DNA of 64,000 nt. Origin: Modestobacter muralis (GTDB taxonomy: Bacteria > Actinomycetota > Actinomycetes > Mycobacteriales > Geodermatophilaceae). The notes beneath the pieces were generated by a model. That model worked only from the letters and a program-made list of their open reading frames with translations. It had not been told where the DNA came from and searched no databases. The stretch lies in the NCBI RefSeq assembly GCF_010682105.1, contig NZ_JAAGWH010000033.1, forward strand, positions 124,001 to 188,000, written 5' to 3'. Both the position numbers and the translations under genes were made by a program. Positions 41,998 to 51,017 of the stretch are shown here, one piece after another (within the stretch, counting starts at the first letter, position 1; each line of letters begins with the position of its first letter).

Positions 41998-42987
41998 ATG
42001 TTCTTCTTCGTGGTGCGGCGCCTGATCGCGTCCGTGCTCGTGCTGCTGGCCAGCTCGTTGCTGGTCTTCGCACTCTGCGCAGCGAGCTTCGACCCGCTGG
42101 CCCAGTTCCGGCAGCGTCAGCCCCCGCCCACCCAGGCGTACCTGGACAACGTGGCGGAAGGGCTGGGCCTGAACGACCCGTTCTTCGTGCGCTACTGGCG
42201 CTGGCTGTCCGGCATCCTCACGGGCGACTTCGGCAACACGATCAACGGCACGCCGGTCGCCGACCAGCTGGTCGGCCGCATCGCCGTCACCGGCCGGATG
42301 ATCGTCCTGGCCATGGTGCTGGCCATCGTGCTGGCGATCGTCGTCGGCGTGATCGGCGCCGTCCGTCAGTACCGGGCCTCGGACTACGCCTTCACGTTCC
42401 TGGCGTACCTCCTGATCGCCCTGCCGACCTTCTGGTTCGCCGCCCTGCTGAAGGAGTTCGTGGCCGGCGGCATCAACGACCTCGTCGGGGACCAGGTGCT
42501 CTACACCATCGGCGAGCAGACGCCCGGCATCGAGCTCTACGCCAGCGGCTCGGAGATCTGGAGCGACCGGCTGGGCCACCTGGTGCTCCCGACGGTGAGT
42601 CTCGCCCTGCTCTCGTTCGCCGCCTGGAGCCGGTTCCAGCGCTCGGCCATGCTGGACGTGCTCGGTTCGGACTACATGCGGCTGGCCCGAGCCAAGGGCC
42701 TGACGTACCGGCGGACGGTCGTCAAGCACGGCCTCCGGAACGCCCTCATCCCGCTGACCACCGTCGTGGCGCTCGGCATCGGCACGCTGTTCGGCGGTGC
42801 TGTCATCACCGAGCAGGTGTTCGTCTGGAACGGCATGGGGCGCTACCTGTTGGAGAGCGGCATCCGGGACAACGACATCAACGTCGTGCTGGGCTGGCTG
42901 TTGATCAGTGCCTTCTTCGTCGTGCTGTTCAACCTGATCGCCGACGTCCTGTACGCGGTCCTCGACCCCCGCATCCGCCTGTCCTGA
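41998..42987 (+). CDS. Oligopeptide-type ABC transporter permease (DppB/OppB)
   Basis: 329 residues, six membrane helices. MFFFVVRRLIASVLVLLASS is the family start, and the coupling-helix EAA motif is DYMRLARAKGLTYRRTVVKH. GLGLNDPFFVRYWRWLSGIL is the typical extracytoplasmic loop. First gene of a four-gene set after the separate binding-protein gene. Confidence 0.93.
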   Translation: MFFFVVRRLIASVLVLLASSLLVFALCAASFDPLAQFRQRQPPPTQAYLDNVAEGLGLNDPFFVRYWRWLSGILTGDFGNTINGTPVADQLVGRIAVTGRMIVLAMVLAIVLAIVVGVIGAVRQYRASDYAFTFLAYLLIALPTFWFAALLKEFVAGGINDLVGDQVLYTIGEQTPGIELYASGSEIWSDRLGHLVLPTVSLALLSFAAWSRFQRSAMLDVLGSDYMRLARAKGLTYRRTVVKHGLRNALIPLTTVVALGIGTLFGGAVITEQVFVWNGMGRYLLESGIRDNDINVVLGWLLISAFFVVLFNLIADVLYAVLDPRIRLS

Positions 42988-43031
42988 CGGCGCCCGACCG
43001 GCCTCCCGGCACGAGAGAGAGAAGAACAGAC

Positions 43032-43997
43032 ATGGCGTCCACCCAGGGCACCACGGCGACCGCAGGGTCGGTGCTGCCCGCTGAGCCGGGCAGTCCGGTC
43101 GGTGGCGGGGTCGACCGCGAGTTCGGTGTCGAGGCCCGAAGTCAGCGTCAGCAGATCCTCCGCCGCTTCCTGCACAACAAGGTGGGGATGACCGGGCTGG
43201 TCATCTTCGTCCTGATGTGCCTCTTCGGCTTCGTCGGCCCGCTGCTCTACGGCGCCGAGTACGCCACGCAGAACCGGAACGCCCAGTCGGTGGGTCCGGG
43301 GGAGCAGGGGTACCCGTTCGGCAGCGACGAGATCGGCCGCGACCTGCTGGCCGGCCTCATGCAGGGCGTGCAGCGGTCGCTGTTCATCGTCCTGCTCTTC
43401 GTCGTCATCGCGCTGCCGATCGGCCTGCTGGTGGGAGCGCTGGCCGGTTACTTCGGCAAGTGGATCGACTCGCTCCTCATGCGCTTCGTCGACCTGGTCC
43501 TCACCGTGCCGCTGCTCGTCGTCCTGATCGTCGTGGCCAGCAACTTCCCCAACTCCCGCACCCCTCTGGGCGTCGGCATCATCCTGGGCCTGTTCGGCTG
43601 GCTCGACCTGGCCCGCATCGTGCGCAGCCAGTTCCTCTCGCTCCGCGAGAAGGAGTACGTCGAGGCCGCGCACGCCATGGGTGCCTCGAACTCACGGATC
43701 ATCTTCAAGCACCTGATCCCGAACGCGCTGGGTTCGCTGATCGTGTGGACGACGCTCGCCGCGGCCACCGCGATCATCCTCGAGGCGTCGCTGACCTACC
43801 TGGGCTTCGGTGTCAACGGGGCCAACCAGACGTCGCTGGGCCGCCTGGTGTCCGACGGGGTCCAGGCGGCCGCGACCCGCCCTTGGCTCTTCTACTTCCC
43901 GGGCATCACCCTGCTGGTCATCGTGCTGTCGATCAACCTGATCGGCGACGGGATCCGGGATGCCTTCGACCCCTCCGGCCGCCGCGTGCGGGCCTGA
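43032..43997 (+). CDS. Oligopeptide-type ABC transporter permease (DppC/OppC)
   Basis: 321 residues with a cytoplasmic N-tail and six helices. Family marks are YPFGSDEIGRDLLAGLMQGV and the EAA loop EYVEAAHAMGASNSRIIFKH. ATG 43032 follows a purine-rich GAGAGAGAAGAAC stretch. It pairs with the permease upstream. Confidence 0.93.
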   Translation: MASTQGTTATAGSVLPAEPGSPVGGGVDREFGVEARSQRQQILRRFLHNKVGMTGLVIFVLMCLFGFVGPLLYGAEYATQNRNAQSVGPGEQGYPFGSDEIGRDLLAGLMQGVQRSLFIVLLFVVIALPIGLLVGALAGYFGKWIDSLLMRFVDLVLTVPLLVVLIVVASNFPNSRTPLGVGIILGLFGWLDLARIVRSQFLSLREKEYVEAAHAMGASNSRIIFKHLIPNALGSLIVWTTLAAATAIILEASLTYLGFGVNGANQTSLGRLVSDGVQAAATRPWLFYFPGITLLVIVLSINLIGDGIRDAFDPSGRRVRA

Positions 43998-44018
43998 CAG
44001 ACAGTGACGGAGACCCCC

Positions 44019-45323
44019 ATGTCCACCCCCGGGTCCACCGGCGCCACCGCCGTCTCCTCCTCGGGGACGCTGAGCCAGGCGCCGGGCAAGCAGAGCCGCA
44101 ACACCAGCCTGGCCGGCTTCGACGCCTCCGCGCCGCTGCTGCAGGTCACCGACCTCAACGTCCGCTTCCCGACCGAGGACGGCCTGGTCCACGCCGTCCG
44201 TGGCGTGGACTACACGCTGCGCTCCGGTGAGGTGCTCGGCATCGTCGGTGAGTCCGGCTCCGGCAAGTCCGTCACCTCGCTCGCCGTCATGGGGCTGCTG
44301 CCCGGTGCCGCACGGGTCACCGGCTCGGTCAAGTACCGCGGCCAGGAGCTGCTCGGCCAGAACGACCGCAGCCTGTCGCGGGTCCGCGGCAAGGGCGTGT
44401 CGATGATCTTCCAGGACCCGATGACGTCCCTGGACCCGGTCTACAAGATCGGGGCGCAGATCCAGGAGACGCTGCGCGTCCACGACCGGTCGCTGTCCTC
44501 CAAGGCCGCCGAGGCCCGCGCGGTCGACCTGCTGGAGCTCGTCGGCATCCCCAACGCCGCCGAGCGGGTGCACTCGTACCCGCACGAGTTCTCCGGCGGC
44601 ATGCGCCAGCGCGTGGTCATCGCCATCGCCATGGCCAACCAGCCCGAGGTGATCATCGCCGACGAGCCGACCACCGCCCTGGACGTCACCGTGCAGGCCC
44701 AGATCCTCGAGGTGCTGCAGACCGCGCTGAGCGAGACCGGCGCCGCGATGGTCATGATCACCCACGACCTCGGTGTCGTCGCTGGCATCGCCGACCGCGT
44801 GCTGGTCATGTACGCCGGCCGCCCGGTGGAGATCGGAAGTGTCGAGGACATCTACTACGAGCCCCGGATGCCCTACACGCTCGGGCTGCTGGGCTCCCTG
44901 CCCCGCGTGGACTCCAGCACCCGCGAGCGGCTCACCCCGATCACCGGGTCCCCGCCCTCGCTGCTCAACATGCCGCCCGGCTGCCCGTTCGCGCCGCGCT
45001 GCCCCCTGCACATCGCCGAGTGCGACGAGGCCGAGCCCGAGCGCTTCCAGGTGGGTCCGGGCCACACCGCGGCCTGCATCCGCACCGAGCAGGTCGCCGG
45101 TGCCCACGGCGACGCCGCCGAGGTGTTCAGCGAGACCGCCGAGGACTCGGTGCTGGCCGCCGACGCCATGCCGGCCGACCTCGCGACCGCCGAGGGCGGC
45201 CGGGACGCCGCCGCACCGGCCACCCCGCCGGGCGACCAGATCGAGCCCGGTGCCGGGGTGCCCGGTGGCACCGGCAGCCTGGTCAGCTCCCCGACGAGCC
45301 CCACGAACGGAGACCGGGCATGA
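44019..45323 (+). CDS. Peptide ABC transporter ATP-binding protein (DppD/OppD)
   Basis: 434 residues. Walker A GESGSGKSVTS, signature FSGGMRQRV, Walker B VIIADEPTTALDVT. The oligopeptide C-terminal iron-sulfur-like cysteine cluster is seen in GCPFAPRCPLHIAEC and later TAACI. A 75-residue Ala/Glu-rich tail follows, longer than usual. ATG 44019 with GGAG is preferred to GTG 44004. The stop overlaps the next ATPase gene (ATGA). Confidence 0.93.
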   Translation: MSTPGSTGATAVSSSGTLSQAPGKQSRNTSLAGFDASAPLLQVTDLNVRFPTEDGLVHAVRGVDYTLRSGEVLGIVGESGSGKSVTSLAVMGLLPGAARVTGSVKYRGQELLGQNDRSLSRVRGKGVSMIFQDPMTSLDPVYKIGAQIQETLRVHDRSLSSKAAEARAVDLLELVGIPNAAERVHSYPHEFSGGMRQRVVIAIAMANQPEVIIADEPTTALDVTVQAQILEVLQTALSETGAAMVMITHDLGVVAGIADRVLVMYAGRPVEIGSVEDIYYEPRMPYTLGLLGSLPRVDSSTRERLTPITGSPPSLLNMPPGCPFAPRCPLHIAECDEAEPERFQVGPGHTAACIRTEQVAGAHGDAAEVFSETAEDSVLAADAMPADLATAEGGRDAAAPATPPGDQIEPGAGVPGGTGSLVSSPTSPTNGDRA

Positions 45324-46384
45324 GCACCGCCATCACCGAGCACGCCAGCGGCGGCGTGACCGGCCACGGTGAGCCGATCCTCTCCGTCCGCGGGCTGGAG
45401 AAGCACTTCCCGATCAAGGGCGGCGGGCTGATCAAGCGCACGGTCGGCGCGGTCCGGGCCGTGGACGGCGTGGACCTCGATCTCTACCCCGGTGAGGTGC
45501 TCGGCCTGGTCGGTGAGTCCGGCTGCGGCAAGTCCACCCTCGGGCGGGCGATCCTGAACCTGCAGCCGGCCACCGCCGGGTCGGTGGTCTTCCAGGGCCG
45601 CGAGCTCGTCGGCCTGGACCGCAAGGCGATGCGCCCGTTGCGCCGGGACATCCAACTGGTGTTCCAGGATCCCTACGCCTCGCTGAACCCGCGGCTGCCT
45701 GTCTTCGACATCGTCGCCGAGCCCCTGGTGATCCACGGGCTCACCAAGGACGACAAGGAGCTCCGCGCCCGGGTCCGCGAACTGGTGGAGACCGTCGGGC
45801 TCAACCCCGAGCACACCAACCGCTACCCGGCTGACTTCTCCGGCGGTCAGCGGCAGCGCATCGGGATCGCCCGCGCGCTGGCCCTGCAGCCGAAGGTGCT
45901 GGTCCTGGACGAGCCGGTGTCGGCGCTGGACGTCTCGATCCAGGCGGGTGTCATCAACCTGCTCGAGGACCTCAAGTCGGAGCTGGACCTCAGCTACCTG
46001 TTCATCGCCCACGACCTGTCGGTGGTGCGGCACATCTCCGACCGGGTCGCGGTCATGTACCTGGGCCGGATCATCGAGGTGGCCGACCAGGAGACGCTCT
46101 TCAGCCGCCCGGCGCACCCGTACACGCAGGCGCTGCTCTCCGCGATCCCGCTGCCCGACCCCCGCCGCGAGCGCGCCCGCCAGCGGATCATCATCTCCGG
46201 CGACGTCCCCAGCCCGGCCAACCCGCCCTCGGGCTGCCGGTTCCGCACCCGCTGCCAGAAGTTCGCCAACGTGCTCAGCGACGGCCAACGAGAGCTCTGC
46301 ATGACCGTCGACCCGGCCCTCGAGGACCGCGGCACCGGCCACCTCAACGCCTGCCACTACGCCGAGACTCAGTCCATATTGTGA
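45320..46384 (+). CDS. Peptide ABC transporter ATP-binding protein (DppF/OppF)
   Basis: 354 residues. Walker A GESGCGKSTLG, signature FSGGQRQRIG, Walker B VLVLDEPVSALDVS. The C-terminal cysteines are in SGCRFRTRCQKF and NACHY. It works as a heterodimer with the DppD-like subunit to drive the permeases. The ATG overlaps the upstream stop. The stop codon lies inside the first arm of the terminator. Confidence 0.93.
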   Translation: MSTAITEHASGGVTGHGEPILSVRGLEKHFPIKGGGLIKRTVGAVRAVDGVDLDLYPGEVLGLVGESGCGKSTLGRAILNLQPATAGSVVFQGRELVGLDRKAMRPLRRDIQLVFQDPYASLNPRLPVFDIVAEPLVIHGLTKDDKELRARVRELVETVGLNPEHTNRYPADFSGGQRQRIGIARALALQPKVLVLDEPVSALDVSIQAGVINLLEDLKSELDLSYLFIAHDLSVVRHISDRVAVMYLGRIIEVADQETLFSRPAHPYTQALLSAIPLPDPRRERARQRIIISGDVPSPANPPSGCRFRTRCQKFANVLSDGQRELCMTVDPALEDRGTGHLNACHYAETQSIL

Positions 46385-46398
46385 TCCTGCCGGATCAC
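46381..46398 (+). terminator. Terminator hairpin overlapping the operon stop codon
   Basis: GTGATCC (46381-46387) pairs with GGATCAC (46392-46398), loop TGCC. It is short, and the stop codon at 46382-46384 is inside the stem. Confidence 0.5.
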
Positions 46399-46439
46399 AC
46401 CGCGGCCAGGTGCCGTCCCGGCTCGCGCTGAGCCGCTTC

Positions 46440-46483
46440 GTCGGATCCGAGCAGGACCCTCCGGGTCCGTGCTCGGATCCGAC
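46440..46483. repeat. Palindromic intergenic repeat, unit 1
   Basis: Nested inverted repeat: GTCGGATCCGAGCA (46440-46453) pairs perfectly with 46470-46483, and inside it GGACCC pairs with GGGTCC. It is followed by AGCTCGCTCTGCTCGCG. Unit 2 is 65 bases further on. Confidence 0.8.
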
Positions 46484-46547
46484 AGCTCGCTCTGCTCGCG
46501 TACTGCGACGCGGGCTGGCATGACGTCCGGTTCCCGTGCGCGCCTCC

Positions 46548-46591
46548 GTCGGGGCCGGGCAGGACCCTGCGGGTCCGTGCCCGGACCCGAC
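46548..46591. repeat. Palindromic intergenic repeat, unit 2
   Basis: GTCGGGGCCGGGCA (46548-46561) pairs with 46578-46591 at 13 of 14 positions; the inner GGACCC/GGGTCC is identical to unit 1. Where the arm bases differ between units (GAGCA versus GGGCA) the opposite arm has changed to match. It is followed by AGCTCGCTGCGCTCGCG. Confidence 0.8.
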
Positions 46592-46662
46592 AGCTCGCTG
46601 CGCTCGCGTGCGTAGGGGGCAGCCGGTGCGGTGTCCGGGCGTGGTCACGGTCTAATGGCCTG

Positions 46663-47580
46663 GTGACCGCTGCTCGCCGTGTGCTGTTCGTGCACGCGCA
46701 TCCTGACGACGAGACGATCAACAACGGGGCCACGATGGCCCGGTACGTCGCCGAGGGCGTCCAGGTCACGCTGCTCACCTGCACGCTGGGCGAGGAGGGC
46801 GAGATCCTGGTGCCCGAGCTGGCGCAACTGGCCGCCGACGCCGCCGACCAGCTCGGTGGCTACCGGATCGCCGAGCTCGACGCGGCGATGAGCGCCCTCG
46901 GGGTCACCGACCGGCGGTTCCTGGGCGGTGCCGGGCACCACCGCGACTCCGGGATGATCGGCACCCCGGCCAACGACCGGCCCCGCGCCTTCTGGCGTGC
47001 CGACCTGGCCGAGGCCGTCGCGGAGGCGGTCGCCGTCGTCCGCGAGGTGCGACCTCAGGTGCTGGTCACCTACGACGAGGTCGGCGGCTACGGCCACCCC
47101 GACCACGTCCAGGCCCACCGGGTGGCGATGGGCGCGGTCGACGCGGCCGCCGACCCCGGGTACCGCCCCGAGCTGGGCGCGCCGTGGACCGTGGCCAAGG
47201 TCTACTGGAACGCCACGCCCCGCTCTGTGGTGCAGGACGGCGCCGACGCGCTGACCGCGCTGGGGGAGCAGGCGCCCTTCACCTCGCTCGGCGAGCTGGA
47301 CGACGTGCCGTTCGCCGTCCCCGACGACCTGGTCACCACCGCGGTCGACGGCGGGACGCACGTCGTGGCCAAGGCGGCGGCGATGCGCGCCCACCGCACG
47401 CAGATCACCGTCGACGGGCCGTTCTTCGCCCTGTCCAACGGCATCGGCCAGCCGGTGCTGGCCACCGAGCACTACCGCCTGGTCCGCGGTGTCCGCGGGC
47501 CGGCCGGCCCCGGCCCCGAGGGCTGGGAGGACGACCTCTTCGCCGGCCTCGACACGGGGACGGCGGAGGTGCCCGGGTGA
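46663..47580 (+). CDS. mshB: N-acetyl-GlcN-inositol deacetylase of mycothiol synthesis
   Basis: 305 residues of the LmbE/PIG-L family. The zinc site is VHAHPDDET (His13, Asp16) with the distal His in [10 protein letters not shown] (His148), the spacing of known MshB. It removes the acetyl group from GlcNAc-inositol in mycothiol synthesis, the main thiol of Actinobacteria. GTG 46663; TCTAAT six bases upstream suggests a leaderless transcript. The stop overlaps a small membrane protein gene. Confidence 0.94.
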   Translation: MTAARRVLFVHAHPDDETINNGATMARYVAEGVQVTLLTCTLGEEGEILVPELAQLAADAADQLGGYRIAELDAAMSALGVTDRRFLGGAGHHRDSGMIGTPANDRPRAFWRADLAEAVAEAVAVVREVRPQVLVTYDEVGGYGHPDHVQAHRVAMGAVDAAADPGYRPELGAPWTVAKVYWNATPRSVVQDGADALTALGEQAPFTSLGELDDVPFAVPDDLVTTAVDGGTHVVAKAAAMRAHRTQITVDGPFFALSNGIGQPVLATEHYRLVRGVRGPAGPGPEGWEDDLFAGLDTGTAEVPG

Positions 47581-47993
47581 GGGGCCTGCAGCTGGCCGGC
47601 TGGGCGGTGGCCGCCGTCGTCGTCGCGGCCTGGCTCGCGCTGGTCGAGGTGTTCTGGCTGCCGCTGCGGGTCGGCGGGGTCCCGGTGCCGCTGTCCCTGG
47701 TCGCCGCGGTCTTCGGGAACGTGGTGCTGGTCGACACCGCCCGGCGGCTGTCCGGGTCGCGGCTGGTCGCCGTCCTGCCCGCGCTCGTCTGGCTGGGCAT
47801 CGCGCTGGCGGCCGGCTCCCGCCGTCCGGAGGGCGACCTGCTGATCACCGGCGGCAACGCGGTCACCCAGCTGGTGAACTTGGGCTTCCTGCTGGTCGGC
47901 GTGATCGCGGCCGCCTTCGCCGTGGGCCGCCTGCTGGGCGGCCCACCGGTCAGCCGGGCAGGCGCCGGTACCAGTAGCGGTGCTGCTCGATGA
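47577..47993 (+). CDS. Small four-helix membrane protein downstream of mshB
   Basis: 138 residues with four hydrophobic segments ([20 protein letters not shown] and onward to [17 protein letters not shown]). GTG 47577 overlaps the mshB stop (GTGA). It resembles membrane proteins commonly found after mshB in actinobacteria (DUF6113-like); the role is unknown. Its 3' end overlaps the convergent GNAT gene by 44 nt. Confidence 0.7.
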   Translation: MRGLQLAGWAVAAVVVAAWLALVEVFWLPLRVGGVPVPLSLVAAVFGNVVLVDTARRLSGSRLVAVLPALVWLGIALAAGSRRPEGDLLITGGNAVTQLVNLGFLLVGVIAAAFAVGRLLGGPPVSRAGAGTSSGAAR

Positions 47994-48690
47994 GGCCCGC
48001 CCGGCGGTAGAGCGCGCGGGCCGGCGCGTTGTCCTCGGTCACCTGCAGGTACACCGAGTGCGCGCCGCGCTCTGCGGCCCAGCCCCGCAGCGCGTCCAGC
48101 AGTGCGGTGCCCAGCCCCTGCCGGCGGTGCCCCGGGTCGACCTCGACCGCGCTGACGCCGAGCCAGCCGTCGGTGAGCACCCCGCGGGCCACGGCGGCGG
48201 CGACCGGCCCGCGGCGGACCGCGGCGAAGACGACGTCCTCGGCGCCGGTCAGCACCTGGTGCGCGGCCGGCGGCAGCGTGCCGCCGTCGGCGTAGGTGAC
48301 CAGCCAGGCGTCGTCCGGGGTGGGGGAGAGCTCCACCGCCACGGCCGGTGCCGCGGGAGCACCGAGCGGCGCGGTCAGCACGAGCACGGCGCCCCCGCGC
48401 TGCCAGCCGGCGGCGGCGAACGCGGCGTCGGCGGACCGGGCCTGCACCCCGGGGAGCATCGCGGCCGGGGTCAGGCCGCGGTCGGCGTACCAGCGGGCCA
48501 CGGCGGTCACGGCGTCGGGCAGCGGGAGCCCCGGGTCACCGACGACCAGCGCCGAGTTCGCCCGGCCGGTGAAGCCGCCCGCGGCGCGCAGCAGCCACTC
48601 GCCCAGCCGGTCCTCCTCCGGTGCCCGCCAGCCCCGCGCCGCGACCCGCTGCAGGTCCGCGACGCCCAGTGGTGACCGTGCCTGTCCCAT
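47950..48690 (-). CDS. GNAT family N-acetyltransferase
   Basis: 246 residues. The acetyl-CoA site is in the C-terminal half: VSAVEVDPGHRRQGLGTALL and [20 protein letters not shown]. The N-terminal half (VAARGWRAPEEDRLGEWLLR, GGFTGRANSALVVGD) is a degenerate second domain of the kind found beside fdxA and dapC in actinobacteria. The acceptor is unknown. ATG 48690. Confidence 0.88.
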   Translation of the reverse strand: MGQARSPLGVADLQRVAARGWRAPEEDRLGEWLLRAAGGFTGRANSALVVGDPGLPLPDAVTAVARWYADRGLTPAAMLPGVQARSADAAFAAAGWQRGGAVLVLTAPLGAPAAPAVAVELSPTPDDAWLVTYADGGTLPPAAHQVLTGAEDVVFAAVRRGPVAAAVARGVLTDGWLGVSAVEVDPGHRRQGLGTALLDALRGWAAERGAHSVYLQVTEDNAPARALYRRAGLIEQHRYWYRRLPG

Positions 48691-48836
48691 GGAGGAGATC
48701 CTGCGTGCCCGCCCAGCGGGGCGTTGCAGCGGGTCCCGGCCACCCGTCGCGCCCGCGCGAGGGGTGCCGGGTGATACTTGGCGTGTTCGATCGCACCCCC
48801 TGGCCAGCCAGGGCCGCTCCTCGGAGGAGATCCCCC

Positions 48837-49163
48837 GTGACCTACGTCATCACCCAGGCCTGCGTCGACGTCCTCGACAAGGCGTGCATCGACGAGTGTC
48901 CGGTGGACTGCATCTACGAGGGCGACCGGATGCTCTACATCCACCCCGACGAGTGCGTGGACTGTGGCGCCTGCGAGCCGGTCTGCCCGGTGGAGGCCAT
49001 CTACTACGAGGACGACGTCCCGGACAAGTGGAAGGACTTCTACAACGCCAACGTGGAGTTCTTCTCCGACCTGGGCAGCCCCGGCGGTGCCGCCAAGACC
49101 GGCAAGATCGACAAGGACCACCCGCTGGTCGCCGCCCTCCCGCCGCAGGGTGAGGGGCACTGA
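48837..49163 (+). CDS. fdxA: 7-iron ferredoxin
   Basis: 108 residues of the mycobacterial FdxC/Streptomyces type. The 3Fe-4S and 4Fe-4S clusters are held by cysteines in QACVDVLDKACIDECPVDC and ECVDCGACEPVCPVEA. GTG 48837 has GGAGGAG upstream. It supplies electrons to oxidoreductases and cytochromes P450. Placed just before dapC, the usual actinobacterial order; its stop overlaps the likely dapC start. Confidence 0.95.
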   Translation: MTYVITQACVDVLDKACIDECPVDCIYEGDRMLYIHPDECVDCGACEPVCPVEAIYYEDDVPDKWKDFYNANVEFFSDLGSPGGAAKTGKIDKDHPLVAALPPQGEGH

Positions 49164-50260
49164 GCGCGGTCCGGCTGCCGGACTTCCCCTGGGACTCGCT
49201 CGGCGCAGCCCGCGCCCGCGCCGCTGAGCACAGCGGCGGCGTGGTCGACCTCTCGATCGGCACGCCGGTCGACCCGACCCCGCCGCTGCTGGGCGAGGCG
49301 CTGGCCGCGGCCGGCGACGCCCCCGGCTACCCGACCGCGCTCGGCACCGCCGACGTGCGCCGGGCCGCGGCCGGGTGGCTCTCCCGCCGCCTCGGGGTGC
49401 AGCTCGCCGACCCGTTCGGCGCCGACCCGTCGGTGATCCCGACCGTGGGCTCCAAGGAGCTGGTGGCCCTGCTGCCGACGCTGCTGGGGCTCTCCGGCAG
49501 CGGCACCGTCCTGATCCCCGAGGTCGCCTACCCGACCTACGAGGTCGGCGCGGTGGTCGCGGGCCTGTCCGTGCTGCGCACCGACACCCCGCCGGCCGCG
49601 CCGGGGGACGCCGTCCTGGTCTGGCTGAACTCCCCGGGCAACCCGCACGGCCGGGTCCTCACCGGCGACGAGCTGCGCGCCTGGGTCACCTGGGGGCGCA
49701 CCCACGGCGTGCCCGTGGTCGCCGACGAGTGCTACGTCGAGCTCGGCTGGGACGTGCAGCCGCGCTCGGTGCTGCACCCGGCCGTCGCGGGGGACGACCA
49801 CACCGGCCTGCTCGCGGTGCACTCGCTGTCCAAGCAGTCGACGGCGGCCGGCTACCGCGCCGGGCTGCTCTCGGGCGACCCGGCGCTGGTCCGCCGCGTC
49901 TGGGAGACCCGCCGGCACCTGGGCCTGCTCGTGCCCACCCCGGTCCAGGCCGCGATGGCCGCCGCGCTCGCCGACGACGAGCACGTCGCTGTCCAGCGCG
50001 AGCGCTACCGGGCCCGCCGCGACCGGCTGGCCGCCGCGGTGCGCGCCGCCGGCGCCCGGATCGACCACTCCGAGGCCGGGCTCTACCTCTGGGTGACCCG
50101 TGACGAGGACTGCTGGACGACGATCGACTGGCTGGCCGGGCTGGGCATCGTGGCCGCCCCGGGCAGCTTCTACGGCCCCGCCGGTGCCCGGCACGTGCGG
50201 ATGGCGCTCACCGCCACCGACGAGCGCATCGACGCCGCCGCCACCCGCCTCGCGGGCTGA
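49160..50260 (+). CDS. dapC: Succinyldiaminopimelate aminotransferase
   Basis: About 366 residues, a PLP aminotransferase of lysine/DAP synthesis. The family start LPDFPWDSLGAARARAAEH is encoded, the substrate region VGSKELVALLPTLL follows, and the PLP lysine is in VHSLSKQSTAAGYRAG. No ATG, GTG or TTG lies in frame before this conserved start: an in-frame stop is at 49151 and the first such codon, GTG 49241, would cut it off. The CTG at 49160 overlaps the fdxA stop (CTGA) and has GAGG upstream, so a CTG start with coupled translation is proposed. Confidence 0.88.
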   Translation: MSAVRLPDFPWDSLGAARARAAEHSGGVVDLSIGTPVDPTPPLLGEALAAAGDAPGYPTALGTADVRRAAAGWLSRRLGVQLADPFGADPSVIPTVGSKELVALLPTLLGLSGSGTVLIPEVAYPTYEVGAVVAGLSVLRTDTPPAAPGDAVLVWLNSPGNPHGRVLTGDELRAWVTWGRTHGVPVVADECYVELGWDVQPRSVLHPAVAGDDHTGLLAVHSLSKQSTAAGYRAGLLSGDPALVRRVWETRRHLGLLVPTPVQAAMAAALADDEHVAVQRERYRARRDRLAAAVRAAGARIDHSEAGLYLWVTRDEDCWTTIDWLAGLGIVAAPGSFYGPAGARHVRMALTATDERIDAAATRLAG

Positions 50261-50278
50261 CGGCGGCGCCGCGGGCGG

Positions 50279-50944
50279 TCAGTCGGCGCTGACCTGGTGG
50301 CGGAACCGGTCACGCTTCACGTGCAGGTCCCACAGCAGCCCGGCCAGGACGTCGGGGTCCTTCTCCGGGTCCCCGGCGACGATCTTGCCGCCGATGATCA
50401 GCTGGGACACCTGGATGCCCTCCTCGCCGAGCACCTCGTGCAGCAGCTGGGCGTAGGCAGCCTGCCCGGCGAAGGCGACCGACGTCCCGGTCACGCCCCG
50501 CCCGGGCTTGACCGCGGAGCCGCCGTTGACGAACAGGATCGTGCCCCGGTTCCCACCGAGGAAGCGCATGCCCGGCAGCACCTGGTGGACGGCGGCGACC
50601 GGCCCGTAGATCGAGAACTCGACCGGTCCGACCAGGTCCGCCGGGGTGGTCTCCAGCACCGGGCGCATGAAGTCCTTCTGCGGCAGCGGGCTGTACTGCA
50701 GCACCTCGATCGGGCCGAGGGCCGCCGTCACCTGCTCCAGTGCCCGGGTCAGCGAGGCCGGGTCGCGGACGTCGGCGGCGAAGCCCTGCGCGTGCACGCC
50801 GTCCCGGCGCAGGTCCTCGGCCAGCGCGTCGACGCGGGCCTGGGAGCGGGAGAGGAGGCCGACGGAGAAGCCCTCGGCGCCGAACCGGCGGGCCACGGCC
50901 GCCCCGAGTCCGGAGCCGGCGCCGATGATCGCGATGGAGGTCAT
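50279..50944 (-). CDS. SDR family protein lacking the usual catalytic lysine
   Basis: 221 residues of the Rossmann fold with SIAIIGAGSGLGAAVARRFG (NADP loop, variant of TGxxxGxG), GFAADVRDPASL and VLQYSPLPQKD. The expected YxxxK is replaced by AYAQLL, so the catalytic lysine is missing, although Ser (NGGSAVK) is near. It may bind NADP without classical activity, or use another residue. ATG 50944. Confidence 0.85.
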   Translation of the reverse strand: MTSIAIIGAGSGLGAAVARRFGAEGFSVGLLSRSQARVDALAEDLRRDGVHAQGFAADVRDPASLTRALEQVTAALGPIEVLQYSPLPQKDFMRPVLETTPADLVGPVEFSIYGPVAAVHQVLPGMRFLGGNRGTILFVNGGSAVKPGRGVTGTSVAFAGQAAYAQLLHEVLGEEGIQVSQLIIGGKIVAGDPEKDPDVLAGLLWDLHVKRDRFRHQVSAD

Positions 50945-50980
50945 GTGAGGTGCAAGCCCGCACCCTCGTGATCGCTTCCC

Positions 50981-51012
50981 GCGGGGGCCGGCACCACGGC
51001 ACCGGCCCCCGC
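50981..51012 (-). terminator. Terminator hairpin after the aldo/keto reductase gene
   Basis: GCGGGGGCCGG (50981-50991) pairs with CCGGCCCCCGC (51002-51012), an 11-bp stem, just downstream of the aldo/keto reductase stop. Confidence 0.75.
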
Positions 51013-51017
51013 GACGG

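Noticed and set aside
46440-46591. CRISPR array
   Set aside because: Only two units with inner and outer palindromes and one spacer; no further repeats and no cas genes.
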